Shown here in pieces: positions 1-6,537 of a stretch of 9,995 nt of DNA. The stretch comes from Legionella genomosp. 1. Its GTDB lineage: Bacteria > Pseudomonadota > Gammaproteobacteria > Legionellales > Legionellaceae. How positions within the stretch are numbered: position 1 is the first letter of the stretch; every line of letters begins with the position of its first letter. The notes under the pieces were generated by a model. The model saw nothing but the letters and a program-made list of their open reading frames with translations, was not told the DNA's origin and did no database searches. The translations under genes and the position numbers were made by a program. The stretch lies in assembly GCA_945865355.1 (NCBI GenBank), contig CAMBDN010000078.1, forward strand, positions 1 through 9,995, read 5' to 3'.

Positions 1-125
1 CCATCAAAGTAGTCGATCGCTACTTGAGCCACGAATGCTCGTCGTTTATAGCCCGTTAATGCTTGAGCTGCGTCCTTTATTGTTTTTTTTATTTTATCGC
101 TCAACATCCGTGTACAACCAGTCAT
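1..125 (-). CDS. Transposase, N-terminal fragment running off the left edge
   Basis: The minus strand is open from an ATG at 123-125 to the window edge, giving 41 codons. A second ATG lies at 105-107. An AAGGA directly abuts the first ATG, too close to act as its ribosome site, so the start is uncertain. The peptide contains KDAAQALTGYKRRAF followed by VAQVAIDYFDG. From memory this resembles the N-terminal helix-turn-helix region of a bacterial transposase family whose members begin with an 'LTG..RR.F.A.v...y.dG' pattern, but I cannot name the IS family with confidence. No catalytic region lies inside the window. It has the same strand as the polysaccharide genes and lies about 140 bp beyond the last of them, so it probably marks a mobile element bounding the locus. 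Confidence 0.5.
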   Translation of the reverse strand, partial: MTGCTRMLSDKIKKTIKDAAQALTGYKRRAFVAQVAIDYFD

Positions 126-263
126 TCCTTCAGTTTAAAGATGAAATGAATCCTATCCTATGATAACCATATTCATCAAATGCTATTTTTCTACCCCCTG
201 ACATAATGGGTAGGTTATTAAGTTTGAGATCCCTAACAATTATTCTTGCGACAAAACCACACG
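126..263. other. Non-coding gap with a short inverted repeat, possible IS end
   Basis: This 138-bp stretch separates the transposase fragment from the capsule-synthesis-like gene. It holds no convincing gene. CTACCC at 191-196 is repeated inverted as GGGTAG at 208-213 with an 11-nt loop. No T-run follows on either strand, so it is not a typical intrinsic terminator. It lies about 65-90 bp upstream of the transposase start, where an IS terminal repeat would be expected, but the other end of the element is outside the window. Confidence 0.3.
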
Positions 264-1649
264 TCATGCAGCTTTTAAAAATTGAGATAAATATAAATTC
301 AGTGTTTGTACTAGTTCTGCTGCTTTTTCAACACACTCAGGCTTGTTTTGATCAAAATTTCTAAAACCAAACAAATCGCCCGGGGCACTGGCAGCTAAAA
401 TATTTTCTATTAACTTATCAATTGCCTCATCACTTATTTGTGAGTTATTTTTATGAAATTCATCGATTTTTTCGGGTAATAATTCGATATCATCTAAATT
501 GTGAAAATGAACAAAATGCTGCTCATCCGCGTAATAAGCACCGCTTACAATAGAGCAAGCACCAGCCACCACGCTTTCAAACCCAATTGTTCCTGTAAAA
601 GTAACAGTGATTGGGCACTCGCTAATTAAGCGTGACGCAGTTGCTTCATAAGGAATCAGCACCACAAAAGGCAACTGTGTCAGCGCCTGAATAAACGCCC
701 GTTTTCTAAATCCAAACTGCAATGGGTGGTCTTTGACAAAAAGAGTGTAGCCTGCAGCGCCCAGAACGTTACAAATTTTTAGCACAACCCCTTCATTATT
801 CAGCAAGGACAAATCGTCAAGCCAATAATCAAGGGATGCTTCGGGTAAAAGTTGTAGTCCGATAAAGACGCGCTTTTCACGAGCTGTTGTCTGCAGTTTT
901 TTTTCCCAATCCTGATTGAGGTGCTTCAACACCACAATATCACCCAAACGAGGCTTATGATCCAAATAATTGAGGGCATCAAGATAATGCAAATTAAGCC
1001 TGTCTTGCTTTATGTAGCGAATAAATTGATAAGCTAATCCGCGCACTTTGAATGATAAAAAAGTACGCCAATATTGTTTGATGCTGAATTTTTTATTATT
1101 AACAACATAAGATGGAACAAAATTTTTACTTAATACCTGCTTTTTTCCGAGTTCTATTTCATTTTTTTCAGGCTTTCGCAACGCAATCAACTTGCCGCGG
1201 TCCATAAACATCACGTGCTCAGGGAAAATTGATGCGGTCATACCTATAAATTTTATGCCATAAGATTGTGCTACGCGGTCTAAAATATCAATGACGTAGC
1301 GATCAATAATGAAACTCATGACTAATCTGGGTTTTTCGGTTTTGACTACTTCATCGATGGCGAGCCACATCGCACCTATCATTGACATGGCTCGCTGCTT
1401 TTTGAGGTTGCGCAACACCCGGCAACGACGAATAATTTCTTCGCACACAGGTAAAGATAAATGTTTTATTGCGAGACTTGCACAGTCATTTTCACGAAGA
1501 TTGGTATAAAAACTATCAACTATATTAATAGTTCCATCGCCGCGCATATCACTCACCACAGCCACCGATTGGGTGAAATTCAGGCTTTGGGCCAAATATT
1601 GCCACCAGTTATCGGTGCTGCGATAAGAAAAAAACAATACGTCAGTCAT
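264..1649 (-). CDS. Capsule-synthesis (KpsS/LipB-like) family protein, putative glycosyltransferase
   Basis: A 461-residue cytoplasmic protein without a signal peptide or clear membrane segment. Its C-terminal half has the signature of the capsule-synthesis and related surface-carbohydrate proteins: a beta-strand entry VFIGLQLLPEAS (261-272), then FVKDHP (304-309), followed by TFTGTIGFESVVAGA (350-364) and a GAYYADE turn (370-376). In relatives the KDHP and TGT-G-E motifs line the nucleotide-sugar site of a GT-B-like fold. Known members transfer Kdo or act on glycolipids in export of capsule. The N-terminal half (1-200) looks Rossmann-like and is less recognisable. Assignment to a precise reaction is not possible. 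ATG at 1649 is preceded by AGGA with a 10-nt spacer and lies 27 nt after fcl, so it is probably co-transcribed with gmd and fcl. It is the last intact gene of the locus before the flanking mobile element. Confidence 0.6.
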   Translation of the reverse strand: MTDVLFFSYRSTDNWWQYLAQSLNFTQSVAVVSDMRGDGTINIVDSFYTNLRENDCASLAIKHLSLPVCEEIIRRCRVLRNLKKQRAMSMIGAMWLAIDEVVKTEKPRLVMSFIIDRYVIDILDRVAQSYGIKFIGMTASIFPEHVMFMDRGKLIALRKPEKNEIELGKKQVLSKNFVPSYVVNNKKFSIKQYWRTFLSFKVRGLAYQFIRYIKQDRLNLHYLDALNYLDHKPRLGDIVVLKHLNQDWEKKLQTTAREKRVFIGLQLLPEASLDYWLDDLSLLNNEGVVLKICNVLGAAGYTLFVKDHPLQFGFRKRAFIQALTQLPFVVLIPYEATASRLISECPITVTFTGTIGFESVVAGACSIVSGAYYADEQHFVHFHNLDDIELLPEKIDEFHKNNSQISDEAIDKLIENILAASAPGDLFGFRNFDQNKPECVEKAAELVQTLNLYLSQFLKAA

Positions 1650-1676
1650 TGTTGATAGATCCTGTTAAAACAAGTA

Positions 1677-2663
1677 TTATGCCAAAACTGTTGGTTCATT
1701 CATAAATTTTTCAAGGTAAATATTGTACAGTTCTGTTCTCAAACTCCGCTTTGCTTTCCAACCCATCCTATTGATTTTATCGCAATTCAATAATTTTTGT
1801 GGCGTGCCATCTGGTTTGGAAGTATCCCATTTCACATTGCCTTTATATTGGACGATATCGCATAGCAACTCGACAAGTTCTTTGATTGAGATGTCTTCGC
1901 CATAACCAATATTAACGAGCGCTCCAGTTGTAGGGCAATGTATCAACGGCTCGTACTTGGCATCGGGCAAATTCAGCAAAAACAGCACTGCTTCTGCCAG
2001 ATCATCGCTGTGCATAAACTCACGTTTTACAACGCCAGACCCCCAAACATCCACATGTGATTGATTTGATAGTTTGGCTTCATGAATTTTTCGCATCAGC
2101 GCTGGAATCACATGCGATGCTTGCAAATCATAGTTATCATTTGGACCATACAAATTGGTTGGCATCCCAACCAGGTATTTGGTGTGATATTGTTTATTAA
2201 AAGATTCACATAGTGAAATACCCGATATCTTGGCCAGCGCATACGCTTTATTAGTTGGCTCGAGCAGGCCAGTTAGTAAATGCTCTTCGCGCATGGGCTG
2301 AGGACAATCACGGGGATACAGGCAGGAAGAACCGAGAAATACCAAACGTTTGACCTTGTTTTCCCACGCCGCATGAATAATATTGGTTTGGATGGCCTGA
2401 TTTTGGTATCCAAAATCAGCGGGGTAAGTGTTATTAGCGACGATCCCCCCCACTTTTGCAGCAGCCATCAGTACATAATCAGGCTTTTCTTCGGCAAAAA
2501 AATCACGAACCTTTGATTGGTCAGTTAAATCAAGTTCTTTATGGGTCCGGAGCAACAGGTTGTCATAACCGTGTTTTTTAAAACACCTGACAAATGATGA
2601 TCCAACCAATCCGTGATGTCCTGCGACAAATATTTTATCATGACGCTGCATATAATTACTCAT
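1677..2663 (-). CDS. fcl: GDP-L-fucose synthase (GDP-4-keto-6-deoxymannose epimerase/reductase)
   Basis: Cytoplasmic short-chain dehydrogenase that epimerises C3 and C5 of GDP-4-keto-6-deoxy-D-mannose and reduces C4 with NADPH, giving GDP-L-fucose. It aligns along its length with E. coli Fcl from memory. With numbering from an upstream TTG (2670-2672), it shows the nucleotide motif GHHGLVG (18-24), AAAKVGGIVANNTYPADF (70-87), GSSCLYP (114-120) with catalytic Ser115 and Cys117, Tyr144-x-x-x-Lys148, and His187 in SHVIPAL; these match E. coli S107, C109, Y136, K140 and H179 at a constant offset of 8. WGSG-REFMH (210-221) and SKPDGTP (285-291) are also kept. I place the start at ATG 2661-2663, three codons below the TTG, because GGA lies 4 nt upstream; this gives 328 residues against about 320 in the family. 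All key residues are present. It pairs with gmd upstream, though the gap between them is unusually long. Confidence 0.95.
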   Translation of the reverse strand: MSNYMQRHDKIFVAGHHGLVGSSFVRCFKKHGYDNLLLRTHKELDLTDQSKVRDFFAEEKPDYVLMAAAKVGGIVANNTYPADFGYQNQAIQTNIIHAAWENKVKRLVFLGSSCLYPRDCPQPMREEHLLTGLLEPTNKAYALAKISGISLCESFNKQYHTKYLVGMPTNLYGPNDNYDLQASHVIPALMRKIHEAKLSNQSHVDVWGSGVVKREFMHSDDLAEAVLFLLNLPDAKYEPLIHCPTTGALVNIGYGEDISIKELVELLCDIVQYKGNVKWDTSKPDGTPQKLLNCDKINRMGWKAKRSLRTELYNIYLEKFMNEPTVLA

Positions 2664-2677
2664 TTTATCCAACCTAT

Positions 2678-2815
2678 TTACTTTGAACCTTTAATCCTGA
2701 TTGGTAGTAAATTTTCTACCGCCGCAAACGTAGTTCTCAATCCGCGCCACGTAGGAAACTGATTTTTACAAACCTCTAAAGCGAGGCTCAGATTGTTCCT
2801 GTAGTTATTGAAAAG
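2678..2815 (-). pseudogene. Open frame of 45 codons between gmd and fcl, possible remnant of a gene's 3' end
   Basis: The gap between gmd and fcl is 169 bp, whereas these two genes are usually adjacent or overlapping. One minus-strand frame in it is open from a TAG at 2816-2818 to a TAA at 2678-2680. The translation includes YRNNLSLALEV near its start and FAAVENLLPIRIKGSK at its end. It has no start codon near its beginning, only a TTG in the middle. The composition is protein-like and loosely recalls the C-terminal tails of some family 2 glycosyltransferases, but I cannot match it to a family. An open run of this length can arise by chance at this base composition. Confidence 0.25.
2703..2723 (-). 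promoter_or_regulatory. ops-like octamer overlapping a small hairpin upstream of fcl
   Basis: Read on the minus strand, GGCGGTAG occurs at 2723-2716. This is exactly the eight-base core of the ops element that recruits the RfaH anti-termination factor in polysaccharide operons. The last five bases form a hairpin arm, GGTAG, pairing with CTACC at 2707-2703 across an 8-nt loop. The bases after the core are AAAA, not the family's C-n-T-n, and a position inside an operon is atypical. By my estimate, an 8-mer has about a one in three chance of appearing somewhere in a window this long. Confidence 0.2.
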
Positions 2816-2832
2816 CTATCCACAAACATATC

Positions 2833-3903
2833 CTAACTTTTAAATCCATGCTCTTTAACAAATTTGTCTCTGCATGCAATCTCATAATCGGAATTAATCA
2901 TTTCTTCGACTAACTCCTGGAATTTTATTCGTGGTTTCCAACCCAGTTTTTTATGTGCTTTACTGGCGTCACCAAGCAGCGTTTCTACTTCGGTAGGTCT
3001 AAAAAAGCGTGGATCAATAGCAATTCGACATACACCGTCATCACTGTATGCTTTTTCATCCAATCCTTCCCCTTCCCAATGAAGTTTTAAATCAATTACT
3101 TGGGCAGCGCGGTTAATGAATTCTCGAACGCTATATTGCTCGCCGGTAGCAATGACGAAATCCTCTGGCACTTCTTGTTGTAACATCAGCCATTGCATCT
3201 CGACATAATCTTTAGCGTGACCCCAATCGCGTTTGGCATTTATGTTACCCAAATACAAACATTCTTCCAGCTCGCATTTAATCCGTGCTAAACCGCGCGT
3301 GATTTTTCTTGTAACAAATGTTTCCCCACGAATTGGCGACTCATGATTGAACAAAATACCGTTACAAGCATACATATTATATGCTTCGCGGTAATTGACG
3401 GTAATCCAATAGGCGTATAATTTAGAAACGGCATAAGGCGAGCGTGGATAGAATGGTGTTGTCTCTTTTTGCGGGGTTTCCTGTACTAAACCATATAACT
3501 CGGAGGTCGATGCTTGATAAAATTTGGTTTTTTGTTCGTAGCCTAGAATCCGGATTGCTTCCAAAACCCGCAAGGCCCCCAATGCATCGGAGTTAGCTGT
3601 GTATTCAGGCTCTTCAAACGATACTGACACGTGACTTTGCGCCGCAAGATTGTATATTTCACATGGCTTGGTTTGTTGAATAATGCGCATCAAGCTACTG
3701 CTATCTGTCATATCGCCATAATGCAGAATTAATCGTAGATCTTTCTCATGCGGATCTTGATATAAATGATCAATCCGTTGTGTATTAAAAAGAGATGTTC
3801 TGCGCTTAATACCGTGAACGATGTATCCTTTATTGATCAGGAATTCTGCCAAATACGCACCATCTTGACCGGTAACCCCTGTAATTAATGCCGTTTTATT
3901 CAC
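2833..3903 (-). CDS. gmd: GDP-mannose 4,6-dehydratase
   Basis: Cytoplasmic NADP-dependent dehydratase that converts GDP-D-mannose to GDP-4-keto-6-deoxy-D-mannose, the precursor of GDP-L-fucose and of other 6-deoxy sugars. Numbered from the furthest upstream GTG (3910-3912), it shows GVTGQDG (12-18) for the nucleotide, NLAAQSHV (88-95), QASTSELYG (133-141) with Thr136 and Glu138, and Tyr160-x-x-x-Lys164; these match E. coli T132, E134, Y156 and K160 at a constant offset of 4. RDWGHAKDYVEMQW (228-241) and RFFRPTEVETLLGD (302-315) are typical of the family. I choose GTG 3901-3903 as the start: a strong GAGGTG Shine-Dalgarno sits at 3910-3915 with a 6-nt spacer, and the resulting N-terminus MNKTALITGVTGQDG fits the family, giving 356 residues. 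It follows a ruined manC in the usual manC-gmd-fcl order. No lesion is seen in gmd itself. Confidence 0.97.
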   Translation of the reverse strand: MNKTALITGVTGQDGAYLAEFLINKGYIVHGIKRRTSLFNTQRIDHLYQDPHEKDLRLILHYGDMTDSSSLMRIIQQTKPCEIYNLAAQSHVSVSFEEPEYTANSDALGALRVLEAIRILGYEQKTKFYQASTSELYGLVQETPQKETTPFYPRSPYAVSKLYAYWITVNYREAYNMYACNGILFNHESPIRGETFVTRKITRGLARIKCELEECLYLGNINAKRDWGHAKDYVEMQWLMLQQEVPEDFVIATGEQYSVREFINRAAQVIDLKLHWEGEGLDEKAYSDDGVCRIAIDPRFFRPTEVETLLGDASKAHKKLGWKPRIKFQELVEEMINSDYEIACRDKFVKEHGFKS

Positions 3904-3909
3904 TAAGAA

Positions 3910-3915
3910 CACCTC
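3910..3915 (-). promoter_or_regulatory. Shine-Dalgarno site that sets the GTG start of gmd
   Basis: The minus strand reads GAGGTG here, six bases before GTG 3901-3903. The alternative upstream GTG at 3910-3912 lies inside this site and has no ribosome site of its own, so the downstream GTG is the better start. Confidence 0.65.
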
Positions 3916-3957
3916 ATGTAAATCGCATCTATACCCAAATGTTGGTACTACTTTGCA

Positions 3958-4195
3958 CTAAGCTCGCCCGTGGACGTCTTCGTAGCGGACTATATCATCT
4001 TCCCGCATTGTACCTCAATCATCACTAATTCAAGCACACCCGGATTTTCCAAACGGTATTTATACCCTGCAGGTATATAAGTCGATTCATTGGTACAAAC
4101 AAACATTTCCTGCTAACCATTAACTAATTTTGCCATACCACTATCCAGTGCTCACTGCTATGATGGTGCATTTGCAGGCTTAAACTAGCACCAGG
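3958..4195 (-). pseudogene. manC: Ruined 3' end of manC (mannose-1-phosphate guanylyltransferase / mannose-6-phosphate isomerase)
   Basis: Only the C-terminal cupin-like domain of a ManC/AlgA-type protein remains, spread over three reading frames. Segment one (4195-4136) reads PGASLSLQMHHH then EHWIVV. Segment two (about 4142-4002) reads SGMAKLVNG, an in-frame TAG at 4113-4115, then STYIPAGYKYRLENPG and MIEVQCG. Segment three (4002-3958) reads EDDIVRYEDVHGRA and a stop. These are the conserved blocks of the family in the right order. The first shift fits loss of one 7-bp unit from a tandem AGTGGTA pair; the second removes the few residues normally found between the EVQ and GEDDIVR blocks. The whole nucleotidyltransferase domain is missing, cut off where an IS3 piece begins. 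It precedes gmd by 54 bp, the order of a manC-gmd-fcl operon. The gene cannot make GDP-mannose. Confidence 0.88.
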
Positions 4196-4197
4196 CA

Positions 4198-4314
4198 AAA
4201 AATGATGTGATTGATTATGTCGAAAATTTTTATAATTCGGAGCGCCTGCATTCATCATTACATTATGTAAGTCCTATGAAATTTGAAAAAGGGAATAAAT
4301 CTCTCTTTGATTAA
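4198..4314 (+). pseudogene. IS3-family transposase OrfB, C-terminal remnant
   Basis: A plus-strand frame reads NDVIDYVENFYNSERLHSSL, then HYVSPMKFEKGN and ends at TAA 4312-4314. This is the C-terminal part of the rve/DDE integrase domain of IS3-family OrfB, where the family shows 'D-Y-I-E-x-F-Y-N-x-x-R-x-H-S-S-L-G-Y-x-S-P-x-x-F-E'. About 38 codons survive. The catalytic residues and all upstream sequence are gone. It directly abuts the manC remnant on the left, with the junction at about 4196-4201, and its stop overlaps the stop of the polymerase gene on the other strand. It is on the strand opposite to every gene here and to the other IS3 remnant. Confidence 0.85.
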
Positions 4315-5690
4315 GTGTCTACTTTTACTTGACCAGAATAATCTCTAGGCGAGAAAATAGGAACCCTAGCCTTTAATCGCTCTAAAAACACCGACAAAAC
4401 TTCGCTCATCAAATAAAAAACAACAAACCAGACAAACACCATAAACGAATTCGAAAAACCAAAAGGGGGAGTGGCGAAACTGATCATGATGGAATAGATC
4501 CAAAACACATAGAATGTACTTGAGAGAAGACTCGGATTGTTTTTGAAACTGACCCATGATATTCCTGCGCACCCCCCCCAAAGCATTGCGGCTACTAGAC
4601 TAAAATACCCATAATCAATAAATAATGCTCCCCATGCACCTGTAAAGTAACCATAAATATCCGCACGTAATAAGGTTTCATAGCCATCATTGAGTAGTGA
4701 TGCCTCTTCTGGGATGCGTCGAAGGACCGCCGCAAATAAATCAATATGATAACTTCCATACATAGTAGGGATATCATCCGGTTCTGCCAATATTTTCTCT
4801 GTTATCGAAAGGTTTTGGGTTAGATAAAAAACAGGACCTAAGACAGAAAATGTTAATCCAGGGCGATTTAACCACGCGCTGGTTGCTACTAAATAATCAT
4901 TAGGAGTGGCCCCCCATACACTCGCTGCATGTTGTAAATACTGAGCCGTGTTTTTATTTGCCTCGGCTGATCGTACTGTCCATATGATGCTGCTATACAC
5001 CATAAATGTGAGCAGCAAGACAACGGTTCCCCATCGCAGCGTTCGAGAACGTGGCATAAAGGGGTTGCCAACAGCCGTTCGCATATAACAAGAAATACCA
5101 ACAAATAACAGCAATAGCATGATTGGGCTTCGACCTCCCGCAAGGATTGCAACACCAAAAATAATGACGACAAATAAATATAATAATAATCGCACAAAGC
5201 GTGAAATATGTTCGTACCGAAGTGTTCCTGTAACCAAGCCGACAAAACCTGCGGGATAAAATATAAAGGCCATGGCCGATAAAATACTACTGTGTGCTTC
5301 TCCACCGTGAAGAAGGCTTTGTGCTTTTAATGTGCGAAGTTTGGAAGTTGACATCAAGCCAAGACCAGCAAGATCAGCGAACTTATCAGCAATACTAAAC
5401 ACACCACCTATTACACCAATAAATAATAGTGTGCAAATCAATTGACCGCCCAAATGTCCATCATTATAGCTGGTTAAATTCTGAGCGACAGATTTTTTTT
5501 TATACAACAAGATGAGGGGAACGGTCGAGCCTGTAATAAATAAAAGTATATGGGACAGCAGGAATAGGGCGCCAAGAAAAGATAATCCTGGCGTCAGGGA
5601 TATAGGGCCTAAAAAATAGATGAGTAGAATAGCGCTCCAATATAAAATCATCACACATGCTGGATGAAGAGGCTTTCTCATGACAGACAT
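4311..5690 (-). CDS. wzy: Wzy-like oligosaccharide repeat-unit polymerase, multi-spanning membrane protein
   Basis: A hydrophobic protein of 459 residues with about 10-11 predicted membrane spans. Numbered from an upstream TTG at 5691-5693, they fall near 13-29, 36-64, 83-101, 136-155, 167-184, 189-205, 222-238, 270-290, 348-378, 393-408 and 415-437. A larger soluble loop lies at about 240-345, between the later spans, and an arginine-bearing AGGRSPIMLL sits at 185-194. Both features are typical of O-antigen/repeat-unit polymerases, which join lipid-linked repeat units on the periplasmic face. Wzy sequences diverge strongly, so this rests on topology and context. The start is ATG 5688-5690, which shares its A with the TGA of the methyltransferase gene (TGATG) and implies coupled translation. 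The far C-terminal residues and stop may derive from the end of the adjoining IS3 remnant. An O-antigen ligase is the main alternative. Confidence 0.7.
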   Translation of the reverse strand: MSVMRKPLHPACVMILYWSAILLIYFLGPISLTPGLSFLGALFLLSHILLFITGSTVPLILLYKKKSVAQNLTSYNDGHLGGQLICTLLFIGVIGGVFSIADKFADLAGLGLMSTSKLRTLKAQSLLHGGEAHSSILSAMAFIFYPAGFVGLVTGTLRYEHISRFVRLLLYLFVVIIFGVAILAGGRSPIMLLLLFVGISCYMRTAVGNPFMPRSRTLRWGTVVLLLTFMVYSSIIWTVRSAEANKNTAQYLQHAASVWGATPNDYLVATSAWLNRPGLTFSVLGPVFYLTQNLSITEKILAEPDDIPTMYGSYHIDLFAAVLRRIPEEASLLNDGYETLLRADIYGYFTGAWGALFIDYGYFSLVAAMLWGGCAGISWVSFKNNPSLLSSTFYVFWIYSIMISFATPPFGFSNSFMVFVWFVVFYLMSEVLSVFLERLKARVPIFSPRDYSGQVKVDT

Positions 5691-6502
5691 CAATTACGTG
5701 TCAACTTTTTATTATCATACTTTGACAAATAATTACGTAATTGTTCCTTATTAAAAAAACATTTCGATGAGCGAAGTATGGAATCATATTTAACAAAAGC
5801 GATGTCAACTTGAGCTAATGCATTATCAACGGCACGGTAATGCCCTTCCAATACTTCATAGCAACGATACCCGAGCGCTGTCATCGATGCGATAATCTCG
5901 TGGATTTCAGGCGCGCCTTTACGAAATTCATGAAACGACGTTTCAATGATAACAATATCAATTTTATCCAGAAGTGTTGTCGCACCTTTAAGCACATCCA
6001 ATTCATTTCCCTGAGTGTCTATTTTTAATAAGCTTGGTCGTGCGATTGAGTCAGGAATTAATGAGTCCAATCGTTTTACAGGAACGGTAATGCGCTCGCC
6101 ATCAAGCGATTCCCCTTCCCATTGTCGTTTTGAGGAAGAGCCTGATACATCTGGGTGAACAAAAAATTCCATTTCACCATCTTCAGCGCCTGCAGCAACA
6201 TTAAAAAATGTTGCTCCCATCGTTTGTTCGAGTTTTTGAAGAAGCGGCTTGCATCCTGGCACGGGCTCTACAAGATAAAATTTTGCTTGAGGTAATGCTT
6301 TGTAAAAAGCGGGCGTTCCAAATGCGATACCAACATCGATGACTGTTTTAATGTGAACATCCAGTTGTTTTAAATGGGTAATGAATGATCCGAAATCTCT
6401 GTTTGGCGTATTTTTAGTTGAAATTTTCAACTTGAATGGTGATAAAACTCGATTGAAAACGGGTAGTAATTTGGCAGCCAAAACATGTTTATTAATTAGC
6501 AT
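5690..6502 (-). CDS. FkbM-family S-adenosylmethionine-dependent methyltransferase
   Basis: A cytoplasmic methyltransferase of 270 residues, of the type that O-methylates sugars in surface glycans. With numbering from the chosen start, TVIDVGIAFGTPAF (53-66) is the glycine-rich SAM motif I, LVEPVPG (77-83) holds the acidic residue that contacts SAM ribose, LLKIDTQGNELDVLKGA (158-174) is the FkbM hallmark, and VIIETSF (184-190) follows. A longer frame begins at ATG 6553 but would overlap the upstream gene by 16 nt and has no ribosome site. ATG 6500-6502 has AAGGA at 6511-6515 with an 8-nt spacer, so I prefer it. It lies 35 nt after the dioxygenase gene and overlaps the polymerase start by one base. 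The acceptor is unknown; a sugar of the local repeat unit is the natural guess. Residues 1-45 are variable and may bind the acceptor. Confidence 0.85.
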   Translation of the reverse strand: MLINKHVLAAKLLPVFNRVLSPFKLKISTKNTPNRDFGSFITHLKQLDVHIKTVIDVGIAFGTPAFYKALPQAKFYLVEPVPGCKPLLQKLEQTMGATFFNVAAGAEDGEMEFFVHPDVSGSSSKRQWEGESLDGERITVPVKRLDSLIPDSIARPSLLKIDTQGNELDVLKGATTLLDKIDIVIIETSFHEFRKGAPEIHEIIASMTALGYRCYEVLEGHYRAVDNALAQVDIAFVKYDSILRSSKCFFNKEQLRNYLSKYDNKKLTRN

Positions 6503-6537
6503 TAACGTGATCCTTGTGTTGTTTAGTCTTAAATTGA

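Noticed and set aside
2703..2720. GGTAG/CTACC hairpin as a transcription terminator between gmd and fcl
   Set aside because: The stem is only 5 bp and no T-run follows it on the minus strand, so it does not look like an intrinsic terminator.
4061..4077. TATACC-CTGCA-GGTATA inverted repeat
   Set aside because: It falls within the codons for the conserved IPAGYKY block of the manC remnant and has no T-run, so it is explained by former coding sequence.
4889..5305. Minus-strand open frame of 138 codons within the polymerase gene
   Set aside because: It lies entirely inside the membrane protein gene in another frame, has no family match I recognise and no ribosome site. It is a shadow of the hydrophobic coding sequence.
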